A stretch of 64,000 nucleotides of DNA from Rhynchonema sp. JSB1_4 (GCA_030248065.1 JASAMV010006501.1:55644-119643); one strand, 5' to 3'. Counted from the stretch's first letter, positions 26,001 to 45,158 are shown. The notes: generated from the letters alone by a model not told the origin. Numbers and translations are program-made.

Positions 26001-29000
26001 CGCTGCTGATGGCGCACAATCTGGGACACATTGTTGGCATGAAACACGACTCAGACGCTGACTGTCAGTGCGAGGACGCCAGGGGATGTCTGATGAACGA
26101 AATTGTCGGGTGCGTTTCGCTCACAAACGCTCGCCGATCATTTTCGTTCTGCAAAATAATAAAATGAGAACAAGCTGATTTTTTTTAGCGAAATCGACAG
26201 TGATTTAACATCGAGCTTTTCATCCTGCAGTCGTCAGAGCATCGGCACTAAACTGCAGATGGGCCATGCCACTTGTTTGTTCAATCTGCCCAAACAGGTA
26301 TACGCACAGTACAGCACATTTTGATGCACACTCATTTCTTTGAAACATCAGTCGGTCAAGTGCATGACATTGCAGGATAACACGCTACATCTGTGCGGCA
26401 ACAAACGTGTCGATCCGGGTGAACAGTGCGACTGTGGCAGCGTTGAGGTGATGTTTCATTCGCTTTATTCATCATTCGTTTTGAATCGTCACGTGACAAC
26501 TTTGCAACAATTTCAATGTTTCTAGATTTACTTACGCCGCTAATTTTGACCAGCGTAAAAGCAGTTACCAGACTGCTAATGAATGCCTTTCAAAATAGTG
26601 GTCGATCGAAATCACATGTGGCATGAATGAGCCATATCGTCAATGCAAACAGTCACGTGATCAGCTAAAACAGCACTCATTTTTTCTTGACAGGAATGCG
26701 ACAACATCGACCCGTGCTGCGATCCAGTCACCTGCACGCTGAAAGCCCATGCCAAATGTGCGTCCGGACCGTGTTGTCAGAATTGCATGGTGCGTCAAAC
26801 CGAACTGCTGTCATATGTTGTTACATAAATCTAATGTTTCATGCCCTGCACACAAGTTGTTCATACCTGCCTTTCAGCCCCGACCACGTGGCTATTTGTG
26901 TCGTCTGTCGGTTGGCAGCTGTGATGTGCCCGAATACTGCGACGGACAAGCAGGTGGATCACGCAAGGCTGTGTGATGTTTCACAGACACTATAAACACC
27001 ATGTGCATACGTTGCAGGCGCGTGCCCACAGGACGCCGTGCGCATCAACGGTTCGCCGTGCCGGTCTGAGTCGGCAATCGGCCCACCCGCCTTTATCACT
27101 CAGGCAAACGCGTCCACGTCCGATGGGATGTGTTACCGTGGCGATTGCATGTCACGCACACAGCAGTGCAGACGCATCTGGGGACCGCGTACGTTACCAA
27201 TCTTTGTATCAGAAACATCGATTTACAAATGGGCAGCAGAATTCGTCGTAAACGCCTTTCCTTGTCATACGCACTTTCAGTGTCGGTGTCGGCACCAACG
27301 CAGTGTTTTGACCACTTCAATGTGCTGGGTGTTGGACATGGACATTGTGGCAGGGACGAGCACACCGATCAACTGCTGCCTTGTGATCCGGCCAACACTG
27401 TCTGTGGACTGTTGCATTGTCAGGTAGAGGGATGGTGAAACATTGCTCGCTTGTTCGGCACAATGGTGACGGTTTGCATGCTGTTGATTGCCATTGACCG
27501 TTATGTCACGCCAGTGAGCTTTGTCAGGCGGACCGAGGCCTCATGTCCAGTCAGTTATAGCGTGTTGTACTGACAAATGTGACTGAGAAAGCTGACATTA
27601 ATGAAAGTATTGACATCAATGGGTAAATGACAGCAGTGATGACCAAGTCACCATTACCGTGACGTCTGTCGGTCTATCCGGGATGCTGTGGGGCTTGACA
27701 TCGTTCCGAACAACGAGCAAAACGAGCACAAAATGCAGGGTGGTGAGGACGAGCCACGTGTGGACACGAGTGTGGCTGGTGCCATTTTCAAAACCGAATT
27801 TGCCGAACCCGATGGCAAAACGTATCGCTGCAAGTGAGTTTATGATTTAAAAATAATACAGATGCTAAAGTCCTATGCACAATGCAGCATTTCTTGCGTT
27901 CATTTGGGGCTGCTCGGTTATGCATATTGACATACGACATCAGTATTAGCCGGCAATAATTGCGTCGCACTGTGACCATTTGTAACTTTTTTAACTTTGA
28001 GGAATGATTCAAATGCATTCACAGACTATTGACCGACGACCGAGTTGGCATGGTCGCCGACGGTTCGCCTTGTGGCAAAAACGGCGTGTGTCTGTCGGGA
28101 GTATGCGCCCCGCTGGCTGATGTTTCACCGCCGCACCATTGTCCAACCAATAATTTGGCGCTGCAATGCTCTGGCCGTGGGGTACGAATGACTGACGTAT
28201 TTCTTGAGATCAATTCAAATAGATTTTCAATGTTCGAATTTAGATTTGAAATTTAAAATCTTTCAAATTTATCATACAATCCAGGTGTGTACCACATCGA
28301 ATCAGTGCTATTGTGACTACGGTTACGATGGTGAGGATTGCAGTGTCAAGTTGGACTCACCCCCACCCACCCAGCCACCGTCAGCAATCACCAAGTACCC
28401 AACACTGCATGACCATGCGAAGCCAGCCGGTATCGGACTGGGTGCGTCAATTCATGACATGTCTTGTAGGGGAAACGCATCTAAACTAATATCAATTGTG
28501 GTAAAAGTTGCAGACGGGAGTTATTCGGACACATGGAATCCAAATAAAGCATCATCTCTTTTGGTCCGGGTATTTTGGGATCAAGAAATGGGGTTCGGAA
28601 ATTTCGGTCCCAGTTTGATTGGAAAGCCCCAGAATTCCCCGTGTCATAAAATTCACAAAACTCAGCCTCAACCTTGTAAAGCTACTCTTTGACTAACCTG
28701 TTTGTATACATTCTTATCTGCGAACTTACTGAGTCGAGCACACGACCGCTGTTCATATTACCGACATGTTTGATTGTAGATCTATTTGCGCCCAACCTCG
28801 ACACGTCCACAATGCTCATCATATTGGGCGGTGTCGCCGGTGGCATCGTGCTGCTGCTGCTGTTCCTTTTGCTCTGCTATCGGTCAGTTATAATTTGTCA
28901 CGTTGTTTTATGTTGCACGTCCAGCGACATTCCGCCTAGTGAATAATGAAAAGACCTGGATCAGCCAATTTTGGTCATGATAAGAATTATAAGATGGTAA

Positions 29001-31886
29001 TTATAAGAGAGTAATGGCAGAATCTGAAAAGGTACTATACAGATGGATTTACAATACAGAGGTACACAGCGTATAGTCCGTCCATCAGCTCATGTCACTT
29101 TGTGATGCTGCTGGCCAACTTGTTCCCTTCCTCCACGTTCTAATGAAAGAGAAATTGAGTTTCCGAAAAAAATTATTTTTGCTCCCATGTAGATTGTGGT
29201 TTTTAATGAAATCGACGTGTTTTATAGATTTTAATTTAATTTAATTTTAAAATTGATCGAATTCAATCTTTTTCGACACCTTTTGTCATTTTTTAAGTTT
29301 TTTTTCAAAATCGGTCACACTCAATTTCTCTTTCATTAGAACGTGGAGGAAGGGAACAAACCACCCAGCAGCAACACAAAGTGCCATGAGCTGGTGGACG
29401 GACTACACGTATACTCGTTGCATAATGTGAAACATCACCGTTACATTCCAGTCGACGTACTTCGTTCGATGCCACTGCCAAGCTGTCGGATTTGGCACAA
29501 CGAGAGTTCGACAAATACAGCGAGTCATCGGTGGACACGGCACAGCGCAGCATCAAGTTTGGCAACATGCCCTCCTATCGGTTGGCTGCAGTCTTCCTAC
29601 TTTCATTATCAGTGAGACATCACGGATTACATTGCCAGAGAGACAGTCAAAAGCGGCGTACTGGCATTCCTTATTATCATCATCTATGCCGGCATGATGA
29701 CGTTGAGTGTCTTCCAACACTCCTTGGTGAAATGAACAAAAAGTTGCTCGTTTTGACTGTGGCTCAAACCCAGATGTATAATGGCCATGTGATCCCATAA
29801 CGGGATGGATCCCGATCGTAAATCAGCTCAACCCATCGATTTTTTCAGCGACGAGAAAATGAAACGCAAGAAGCGTCGTCAGCACAACATTATCCACGAC
29901 CTGACACGAATCAACGAGGTGTCAGACGAGAAGGACACCGCGTCAAACAAGTCACAGGGAACGGGATCGGTCGTCAGAAGTGTGACACCCGAGGTTGACA
30001 CCAATTTTAATGTTGCATCCGCACTGAAGATGTCCTAGTGCACCGCCCATTTTTGAAAACGCAGGTCAACATGGGTAAAACTCACTACCGACTATGCAAA
30101 CGAAGCAACTATTTGACTAAGGTTTCAAGCAAGTGATGCAAAACAGGAATATGTGATTGATTGAAACATCACCCACACAGGTGCCACGTCTTCCGCCACC
30201 GGAAGCTCCCGATCGTGGTATATTGAAGAACGGTCCTGCAAGTGGTCGTGAGTCGGACACAGAGGGCGTGGCACCGTTCAGTCCGCTGCTCGGTCAAGAC
30301 AGGGACTCGTCGCAGAAGATCCTCGAAGAAATCGAAGAAGCCGTTGATCGGCTGAACAAGAGCGATGCACCGCCGGCCGTACGTTACCGTTTTTTCCTTA
30401 AAATCATTTGATCAAAATCTACAGTGCCTACAGTAATGCCTAAACACTGACAAAAAAATTGCGCCCATCAACACGTTCAATCAGTGCACTTTGCTAGCAT
30501 CAGTGTCGATCGAGTGTGATGTGAGCACAGTGAGCATGTACCGGTCAGTCCTCCAATGCATCTATACGTACATGCATGTTGACGTTGTACAGGTGAGCGC
30601 TGCGGCAGCACAGATGCTCAACGTGTACCAACGAGCGTACGAACAGGGCATGCGTGATCTGGAGGGTCATTACGGCGCAGTGGGCGTGTCGACTTCAAGT
30701 TCGAATCTGATCGGTGCTGTTGTATCGCCGACGGCGCGCAGTCATCACAGTGGCGGCAGTTTGAGGTTCGCGCAGTCTTGCTTTTCGCATTCATTGCATT
30801 ATTTACGTAAATCTGACCTCGAATGACTGGGTTAGATATGCGAATCCGCGTGGCGCCATGATGACCACCTACTACGACATTGACCAACAGCAAACGAGCA
30901 CACAATTGTTGTTCAGTCCACAACAACAACACAAACAGGTTGGTCATTGCGATCGGATTCGAACCTTATGCACGCCATAGTGTGTACGTCATCCGTTCAA
31001 CCCATTGTGCTATAGACACGTCGTGCACAAACATCCAGCCATCGTATGCGTGGCGTCAACGGCTATGCGACTGACACCGAGATTGGCGCCGTCTACTATG
31101 GCAACAGCAGACAACAGCGCCCACCATCCAACGCACACAATCACATTGGTCAGTTACATACGAGCTTTGTGTAATCCATGTGTGTGTATGTGTGAAACAT
31201 CACCCATTTGCATGCAGGTGCAGCACACGAGCGTCGTCCGTCAATGGACAGTCCGAGCGGGTCGGTGTCGGCCCGTTACGCGCCAATCAACACACACAGT
31301 CCTCCGCCCAATCAAGGATCATCACTCACGAACCTGGCACCCGGCGCCAGAACCAGTTCGGCGTCAACCGGTTAGCTTTTGATTGAGCACATGCTTACTG
31401 TATAGTAATACAGGATGGTTCAAAAGTAGCGTACTTGCTGTAGGTCTTCTAGTCAAACCGCAACCGTTGAAACTGCGCAACATCGAATATCTGCTGCGTC
31501 AACTTGACCAACAACAAGCCGACCAACCCCAGTCGTTCGAAACGGCGTCCGGTTCTGCGTCGGGCGGCGGCGTGACATCATCGGTGTCGCCGGCCTTATC
31601 GAATCAGGGTGCCGAGTCACGTGACTCGCAGACGACCGACAAGTGCGAGGAGTCGTCGCACACCGAGTCCCACCGAGACGCATTGCTCGCTGCCATGGAA
31701 CATCAGCAACATGTTGGCACGGACGACAATTGTGTCGAGGTGGGACAGTTGGTCAGTGACTACTGGTCACGCAGCAGGGAGCACTCGCCGCCGCAGCCCC
31801 CGGCCAAGACCATGACCAGCTTCCAGTCACCTCAACAGCAGAGACCCAACAATCTCGCGTTGACCAATGCGTACAACCAGGATTAG
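14053..31886 (+). CDS. ADAM-family transmembrane protein (ADAM11/22/23-like), protease-dead, 27 exons
   Basis: Single-pass membrane adhesion/signalling protein. Exons: 14053-14146, 23149-23294, 23580-23779, 23853-23876, 24207-24390, 24504-24641, 25100-25269, 25671-25752, 25970-26109, 26189-26297, 26376-26447, 26694-26789, 26878-26953, 27018-27188, 27281-27423, 27739-27833, 28025-28181, 28285-28441, 28780-28882, 29452-29580, 29849-29993, 30181-30378, 30593-30765, 30836-30938, 31016-31148, 31218-31370, 31453-31886. Every phase closes, giving 1274 aa. Order: signal peptide (1-25), prodomain, reprolysin domain (about 229-435), disintegrin (430-525, [24 protein letters not shown]), Cys-rich region, EGF-like motif (LQCSGRGVC...[12 protein letters not shown]), TM helix (763-785), and a long Gln/Pro/Ser-rich tail of about 490 residues. 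The zinc motif reads [12 protein letters not shown] (H362, N363). The catalytic Glu is Asn, so proteolysis is unlikely. Closest type by domain order and dead site is ADAM11/22/23 or UNC-71, from memory. Confidence 0.93.
14147..23148. other. ADAM intron 1 (9 kb), no gene seen
   Basis: Separates the signal-peptide exon (phase 1) from the prodomain exon. Contains the MITE at 16584-16906, a short (ATT)n at 17560-17578 and two copies of the TGATGTTTCA word (14831, 23019). The many short open frames here show no protein family features. Confidence 0.6.
16584..16906. mobile_element. Hairpin MITE, GTCCGTCC family, copy 1 (ADAM intron 1)
   Basis: About 110-bp inverted arms beginning GTCCGTCCACCAGCTCATG, with TA on each side. 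The AT-rich middle contains AAATCGACGTGTTTTATCGA. It is nearly identical in plan to 29076-29403. Confidence 0.88.
23019..31202. repeat. Cluster of the dispersed word TGATGTTTCA / TGAAACATCA in ADAM introns
   Basis: Thirteen exact copies in 8.2 kb. Forward at 23019, 24427, 24475, 25287, 25660, 26449, 26974 and 28118; reverse at 26341, 29428, 30162 and 31193. The thirteenth of the local set lies just upstream in exon 1 (14072). Most are extended to GTGATGTTTCAC. They lie in introns 1, 5, 7, 10, 11, 13, 19, 21 and 25, with one in exon 17. The copy at 25660 ends exactly at a 3' splice site, and the one at 26449 begins one base into an intron. Function unknown. Confidence 0.7.
29076..29403. mobile_element. 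Hairpin MITE, GTCCGTCC family, copy 2 (ADAM intron 19)
   Basis: Starts GTCCGTCCATCAGCTCATG and ends with the inverse, between TA dinucleotides. It shares arms and AT-rich core with 16584-16906. Confidence 0.88.
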
Positions 31887-32762
31887 ATCAACACGTTATT
31901 CTCTACAATAATATATGTTTATTGTGATGTTTTACCATGGTATGACGAATGAACGCTGTGTGAAATCTTGTCAGGACTGAGTGTGTGAGAAATACAAGAT
32001 TCAATGGTATTTGGATTTGTTCGCAGAGATTTACAATTCCTATGCCACGACGTCATACACAAAGTTTGAACCATTTTCTATCCTCCTGTTATCTTGTTCT
32101 TTCTCTTTTGATCTGATCAGTGTTTATTTTCACTTGTTTGGCAGTCTTGTTGTTTGTGCGTTGTGTCGTGTTTTTCAAACTGTTTGTTTTCGATTTTTAC
32201 ACTTTCTGAAATTGTCAGCAGATTATGTTTGATTCTCTTACCCGTTCATTATGTGCCAGCTGTTCACTCAAGTTTCATACGAATCGATCAATAACCAATG
32301 TGCTTTGCAGCAATGCACAACCGTGACGGCCCCACCCACAGATATCAACATTTCAAGTAAACGGTGCATCTCACTGCTTCGATCTTTCATAAAATATAAG
32401 TACGTATGTACTTCCATCGATTTCTGCTAATTTGAACTTTTTTTACAAAAAACAACTACATACATAGGTCGTATATAAATCAATCCCCAACCCCGTATTT
32501 TTCTTGTTTACGTTTGTAGTCGGTGCACATCGTAACGATCCAACGTGTATACGTTGAACTGGCACTTCATTGCATCTCCATGACTTCATGTACCCGGAAG
32601 AGGGGCGTGCGCTGCACATTACATTTCATAGCAAATGCAACTCAGTCATTCCACACAGATATTGCATTTACTGATTGTTCTTATGAAAATCTTTATCTGT
32701 TCAACTGTTTCATTTTGGTGTTTGAATGTTTATATGTATATGTAACGAATGAAAATGTATGA

Positions 32763-32768
32763 AATAAA
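32763..32768 (+). terminator. Polyadenylation signal of the ADAM gene
   Basis: AATAAA stands 877 bases after the stop codon, following an AT-rich 3' UTR with no other features. Confidence 0.5.
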
Positions 32769-33529
32769 AGCTGAGAAACTGTAATCAGCATATCGTGGAT
32801 GAACATATTTTATTCATCGGTACACATTGTAAACGGATAACTGAACCCGAATTTGGAAATTTCACAAACGAAAACGCAAATGTTATTGCACTTCACCCGA
32901 GAGCTGTGGAGAACACTGAGACATCATTGTGTTAGTCAAATTGCAAACTGTGTACTTGGCAGTGTGAAAACAATTGTGTCTGCAAATAATGGTGATCAGG
33001 TGTTTGAGAGATATATAATGCCAGCGGTTGTGCGTAATGCCGGCTTTGAAACATCAGCTATCATATCATGAAGGTGTCAATAGAGCGATTGCAGCAAAGC
33101 AGGCACAAATGAGAACGACAGTCGGCAGTCAAACGTTACCTATTGCATATCAATGCAGCTTTTCAATGCTGGTTTGTACTTTTGTGAAGTGCACTTCGAT
33201 GACAAAGCAGGGTCGCAACGACTCGGTAAATAAGATTCGGTACTATAGGTTAGTTGCAACCCTGCCCTGTCTGCCGATGTAGGATACAATGAATGTTGCA
33301 TGGGCTCAATTATCAACGTTGCCTAATATAGTATTCACAATGTAATGACTTGCGAAGAAAATAGTTCAATAAATACACCACAAGCATTTTGGCGAGCCAT
33401 ATCCATTCCAATAATAGGTGCAATGTGATGCAGTATACATATGTACATTGGTTTGTAAGCACACTCGCGTCATGAGTTTACCTGGCATTACGACCAAAAC
33501 TTGCATCATCATCACCCACACATATGTAG

Positions 33530-33754
33530 GGTGGAATTTTCGAAATGGTGTAAAGGTCAGTTGGGCGTAAAGGTCGGTGTAAAGTTCGCTCGAAAGCTCG
33601 GTCGGCGTAGCTCGGTGTAAACGTGAAACATTGCCTGTTATTAACGTGGAATGTTTCAAGTTTACACCGAGGTCTATCACACTGAGCTGTCGACCGAGCT
33701 TTCCACCGACCTTTACACCCAACTGACATTTACACCATTTCGAAAATATCACCC
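33530..33754. mobile_element. Hairpin MITE with GTAAAGGTC sub-repeats
   Basis: Inverted arms: ATTTTCGAAATGGTGTAAA at the left and its mirror TTTACACCATTTCGAAAAT at the right. The arms contain repeated (G)GTAAAGGTC units. At the centre two TGAAACATT words face each other. Edges are approximate. Confidence 0.75.
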
Positions 33755-34084
33755 ATACAATAGTTATTTCAATCAATCACGCAAACTATACAGAAAGCAG
33801 CTAGAATTCAAACACAACACGCAGTTACAGTAAATGCAGCTTTATGCCTAAAATCAACTAAAACTGTTACAGCAAGCAAAGCGGCGGAGCGAAAAAAATA
33901 CTTTGCAGCCTACACTTATGTTGATCCCACAAGATGTTACGGTGTACATGCGCAAAAACGCTATTTTTGAGAAACGATTGCAAACATTTAAAATACTCAC
34001 ATCTAAAATACTCACAAAGTTATGTTCGTGACCTCGTTATTGAAACACAACAGTCAAACCTGCGCACACAGTGATGCGGACCGG

Positions 34085-34360
34085 TATAGTAAGTTTCTGA
34101 TTTCGTTGCCTCATGCATTTCTGCAGACGCAGGGAAACTTCCGTTCGAAGTCGAAGCAGACAACAAGCTCAACACACAGTCAACAAGCCACGCAGCTTAC
34201 ACACACAGCTTGTGTGAATGAAACATTCGAAACGGACACGAGCCAGCTGCGCGCGTGGCTTGTTGGCTGTGTGTTCAGCTTGCTGCCTGCCCCGACTTCG
34301 AATGAGAGTTTCCCTGCGTCTGTAAAATGAATGAGGCAGCGAAATTGGAAATTTACTATA
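34085..34360. mobile_element. Hairpin MITE, TATAGTAA termini
   Basis: Left end TATAGTAAGTTTCTGATTTC; the right end is its near-perfect inverse. Inner arms contain CAGACGCAGGGAAACT and its mirror, and the loop holds TGAAACATT. Confidence 0.75.
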
Positions 34361-35010
34361 ATAATGACCAACTTTTGCTGCTGGCAAAAGTGAAGAAAAT
34401 TAAGGGACTGACGATTTGTTTACTAAGGGACTCAGTGCTGTATGTGGACTTCACCATGTGGAAATTCAATTTGCAGTTGTAAGCCGATGGAGCAAATCAA
34501 CGAATGGTGTGCATGTACTACAGTTAAGATGGCTAATTCTAATGCTGTAAAGACGGCTAATTTTAATGCAGTCGACGCAGCTCTAAATGAGCGCCTGCGA
34601 TTGTGTGCGACTTGCGTCAACGACATCACAACACGCCGCAAACTTGAATATCAGTAAATCTTACATAGGTATACGCAATGAGAATAAAAAACGCGTGAAA
34701 CAAGAGAGAAAAATAAAAAATCGGCCCGCCTAAACGTATCGGAATGCAGTCAGACTTCGTAATGTTTGAGTGGCTGGGTTAGCAGCCAAATCTGTCAGGA
34801 AATGCTTCTGGTGTTGGAATTCGATTTAAAATCATGATTATTTTAACAACAATAATGAGACACGGAAGGTAAATTACAATTGTAAACACGGAACGCGCAA
34901 GATCGTCAAATATAGTACATATACAGTGGCTTCACATTTTTGGTGCAGTGCTTTTTGGGATCGATTGTATGATTGTGTTGTCACTCTGTACGAGTGTGCG
35001 CCTCAGGTGC

Positions 35011-41309
<6,299 letters not shown>

Positions 41310-44300
41310 GCTGATAATGGATCGATACTGCGGCTGATACTGAAATGTGCATATGTATATGTTTGTGATATGGACAGATTGAAGGATTGACAGGGCTGAT
41401 TTCTAGATGTGGGGCATTGTGTCAGCAAAACAACCGTGACTCAGTTTTGGTGGCCGTGTGTCAACACGTATTTTTGCCTACAACTTGGATATCGATGTGA
41501 ACATAATAATCCTGTCGCGTGGTGCATGCAGACGCGCATGTGTTGTTGGTTGGTTGGGTGTTTTTTCATTTCCTTAATCACATCAGGAACATAAACGTTC
41601 GAACGCAATATTAAGTGTTCGAAGAAAAACGAAGCAAATAAAAAATGACGTAATCTAGGTCACGGTTACCTATATTATGCATACTCTTCCGAGTGGGACA
41701 CAAGGGTATATAAGCCATATTTATGTCCATATATAACAAAATTATTTTTTTTGCAAAACTGTGACACAAACCGCTGGCCGCCCAATCAGCAGTGTCTAAT
41801 CAGCAAAACAAATATTATCAAACCGGTCACAAACCCACCTTGTGCCTGTCGGTGCTAGCCACTTGAAAGCGAAATCCTTTGCACTTTTCACGATAGTGCG
41901 TGCGCGCACATCAAAATAAAATATTTTAATTCTCGATAAAAATTTCCTTTATCACCACGCGAATGCAGAAACAATGCGTGCAAGTGAAACGTGTCGGCCG
42001 GCGTTCGAATCACTACTGATTATGTGTGTGTGTGGACCGGGGTGCACTTCCTGTTTTGCAGCAGTTGCGTAACGTCGTCACACACATCGAAGGGATATTG
42101 ATTATCGGATATCAGCAACAGCAGGGTGATGTTGTGAAACGAACAGGAGATGCGCACACACTGCAGCGGCCGTATATGTGCATGTGCATTGCAGCCGCGA
42201 TAATGTGCACACACGATGCGAACTTTTGACTTGCACTCTCTTTCTCTCTCACGCCCATCCACGCGCACTGTTTTCTCTTTTGTTGTATTTGAGATGCACG
42301 CGCATATACGATACCGTAATCGGTCGATGTCCCACAATAGCAGACGCACGATTGGGCTACTGTACAATTGTTGTTTGATTGTGTGCAACACACAAACGGC
42401 TGTTTATTCGGAATAAAAATCAGTTTGCGCCCAGACGGTCGTGGCGGCGTCACCGGCGCGCTCTACCCGTAGCAGACGTTGGACGGCCCAACTGAAAATA
42501 GAAACAACCATGTACGTGTGGATGGAAGATCTCAAATGTGTCAGAGCTCACAAACGGCACTTTACTCAGCGCACAGAAGTTCCGTGAAATAGCAGTAAAA
42601 CGGTTTTAAAAATTTATTCTCGATCTGATTTAGCAACCGGCAAAGTCAGCGCAGCACATTGTGAAATGCGGGACACATGTGCATTGCATGACAGACATTG
42701 CTGGGTACCGTGTACGCTACAGTACACCCAAGCAACATACAGTACCCAACATGTTCACCAATGAATGTACAGGTTCAGTGAACGCACGCCACAGCACAAA
42801 CACATAATTTGCCAATCAATCAAGCAGCCAGACGATCGAAAATCGATAGCAAAAACAAACAACATGCAGCTGGCTGAAAAAGTGATCGGTTGCAATCACG
42901 GGATTAATCAGTGATGATAGAAAAACGTGAACATGTTGGACGTGCTGGTACTTGTAATAAAAATGGCCATCTAATAAAGAACACGGCGCGGTCCGGATCA
43001 AAATGCCCAGAAAATACCTGGGATTTGCTAATCCGACTTGTCAATTGTTGTGCGCGTCTCTTGAGAAAGTCCCACGAGAGAGAGACTGGTAATTTATCGA
43101 GCTGTCTGGGCCTTGCTACATATCCTTATACCACCACTGTATAGTTTTGATTTCAATCAAAGGTCACCTTTGTCATCGCACCACGCGCAACACAATCCAA
43201 CATGACGCCGAGAGGCTTGGGCCCGCATGCAACAGAACAATGAGCTCGGACCGCAGATTTCCATCACTAATTCATGCGCGTGAAAGTGGAAATTTCAAAA
43301 AAATGCCGAAATGATGTGATTTTTAGGCGTATGTACGAGCATCGGCACAGGCCGGGGACCTCACAAGCGCAAAGTCCTGAGGGACCGTTGCAGCACTGGA
43401 CCAATACCTAAACATGTGTACCTGAAGGGCAATAAAATTCTTATTTTATCGATATGCATCGCCAAAGGAGAGATCGATATTTGCACACGATGTTTGAGGC
43501 TGGGGTTTCAAGCAAATCACCGGCTGTTTATAGACATTTCTCAACGTTTCTCAGTTTAGCGACACAACGTGCTGCAGTTCAGAGTGAATTTTTATTTCTT
43601 GGTCGTCTCAAAATTCGGCAGATCTACTGTTGAACCGACTTGAAGAAGGGCTGTGGTTTGTGGCTTAGTTGATGCGGAATGTGCCCCCGACACGGTCCAA
43701 CAATAACGGGCCAGCCCTGCACAACTCGGTTGTGTCTTGCCCGGACATGCACCCATACCCAGGTATGTATGCTGCAGTCTAGAACGGTAGCACATGCCCA
43801 GCACATGGACATCGTTGTGTATGTTTCAATGTGGTTTTTTGCTCACAGTTTTTATGTTTCGTCATGTGTGTTAGAAACCGTTAAATAGGCGCCGGAGAAT
43901 GCCAAGTAAGTCCCCCGGGGGCTGATTTGGAACTCACTTCAGATTTGATAACACCAAGACCCTAGAAGACCATTTCGCACATTCTTTAGTTTTCCTCACT
44001 AAAAAGTTCTTTGAAATATTTCGTTGAGCGGAACGCATAGCGAACAATAACGCATGAGAAACTTGGAACCATGTAACGTTCCAAGAGTCACCAGATGAAG
44101 ATGTTCATTGCAAACAACCATTCGCTGAGAGCAAAAAACCTAAATGAAACTCAAGGCATCTTACATATTCAGCCATCCGAATAAACCTTAACCGAGTTGG
44201 GAGGGTTGTGTGGCATTTTCCGGTTTCAGACTGCTCATTTGGGAATAACAAACATTATAACCATACCGGTTTGGGATAGTAAGAAGCAGCTGTTGAAATG

Positions 44301-44837
44301 CGTTGCTGTTTTGTGCATGCGCTGCACAAACAAAATCATTTTACAGTTTGACACGAAGGAAGCAAACACACAATCACGGGGGGAAGGAAGATGGACCAGA
44401 AAGAAGAAAAAGGAGCCGGTTTTCAGACAGAACAAGCAAATCTGGTAGACCTTTCGATTGTGTGTGCAGCAGAGTAAGGTATTTTTCAGGTGTACGGTAT
44501 CACGAACAAACGAACCTGGAGGCTGAACAGCTGCTTTGGGCTCCGTTTTACACAACGAACGTCGTTATCAGTGTCCTATTGGGCCTTTACACAGCAGCAC
44601 GGGTACGGACATTGTCTCCGGGACTGGCATGTGACACTGCGTTATGGGATGTGTGCGTCTATTCAGGGCATCGTTACAGGCTATTTGTTGCATCAGAAAT
44701 GCAACGCAAAAAGACTACGGCATCACAACACAAAAGATCTGGGATGCGATGTGAGACGGTGTTCCGGGCAAAAACTGCATTTGTCTCCCGTAAAAAGCGG
44801 GACACAACATCACAGCAGAATGTACAATAATAATATA
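41310..44837. other. Intergenic region between metalloprotease and palindrome, no clear gene
   Basis: Upstream of the metalloprotease start. I saw no recognisable exon or repeat family. A minus-strand frame ending at 43592 with AATAAA directly after its stop is noted elsewhere but could not be supported. Confidence 0.45.
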
Positions 44838-45158
44838 ATGAAGCATCGTTCCAGCGTCTTCATCCTGTTCACACTTGGTCTGTCTGTGTGTAGCTCACAC
44901 AAATGTCAGACGTCAGAGAAGAAGCTAGTGAAAATGATCAACCAGAGAAAACAGCGCGTGTTTTACACGCCCCACGAAGAACAGAAAAAGCTTTGCAGGC
45001 AGAACGGCGGCATGTTCACTCAAAGCAACAAGCCGTCGTGCACACCAACAACGCCAAGTGCACCCCCAGTGAATGCAATGCATGTGGTCCCGTCCCAAAA
45101 AAAACTCCCCCCCGCCCGCGCCCCCCCGCCCCCCCGCGCCCCAATGTATTTGATGTAA
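44838..45158 (+). CDS. Candidate small secreted protein, 106 aa, unrecognised
   Basis: ATG at 44838 opens MKHRSSVFILFTLGLSVCSS, a good signal-peptide shape (basic start, hydrophobic core, small residues at the cleavage point). The mature part is lysine-rich with three cysteines (HKC, KKLC, PSC), then becomes proline-rich. The last 20 or so codons lie in a C-rich run at the outer edge of the palindrome at 45136, so the natural end may have been lost or the frame may be chance. No family was recognised and no intron evidence was found. Confidence 0.3.
   Translation: MKHRSSVFILFTLGLSVCSSHKCQTSEKKLVKMINQRKQRVFYTPHEEQKKLCRQNGGMFTQSNKPSCTPTTPSAPPVNAMHVVPSQKKLPPARAPPPPRAPMYLM

Larger units (their letters stand above)
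31887..35010. other. ADAM 3' UTR and intergenic space, no gene seen
   Basis: The first 0.9 kb is the likely ADAM 3' UTR. The rest separates two convergent genes and contains two hairpin elements (33530-33754, 34085-34360) and one TGAAACATCA copy at 33047. No exon was recognised. Confidence 0.55.

Noticed and set aside
26954..26985. Donor at 26968 or 26973 next to the TGATGTTTCA copy for ADAM exon 13
   Set aside because: Those choices break the frame into exon 14. The donor at 26953 gives the expected disintegrin sequence CDGQAGACPQD.
30945..31020. tRNA-like A-box and B-box (GGTTCGAATCC) on the minus strand in ADAM intron 24
   Set aside because: Box sequences look right, but the T-stem and acceptor stem do not pair and the region overlaps the next exon's splice site. 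At most a tRNA-derived remnant.
34173..34387. Short frames around 34020-34390
   Set aside because: They lie inside the hairpin MITE at 34085-34360 and mirror each other.
43592..43804. Minus-strand frame with AATAAA directly after its stop
   Set aside because: It could be a terminal exon, but no family, partner exon or clear reading frame preference was found.
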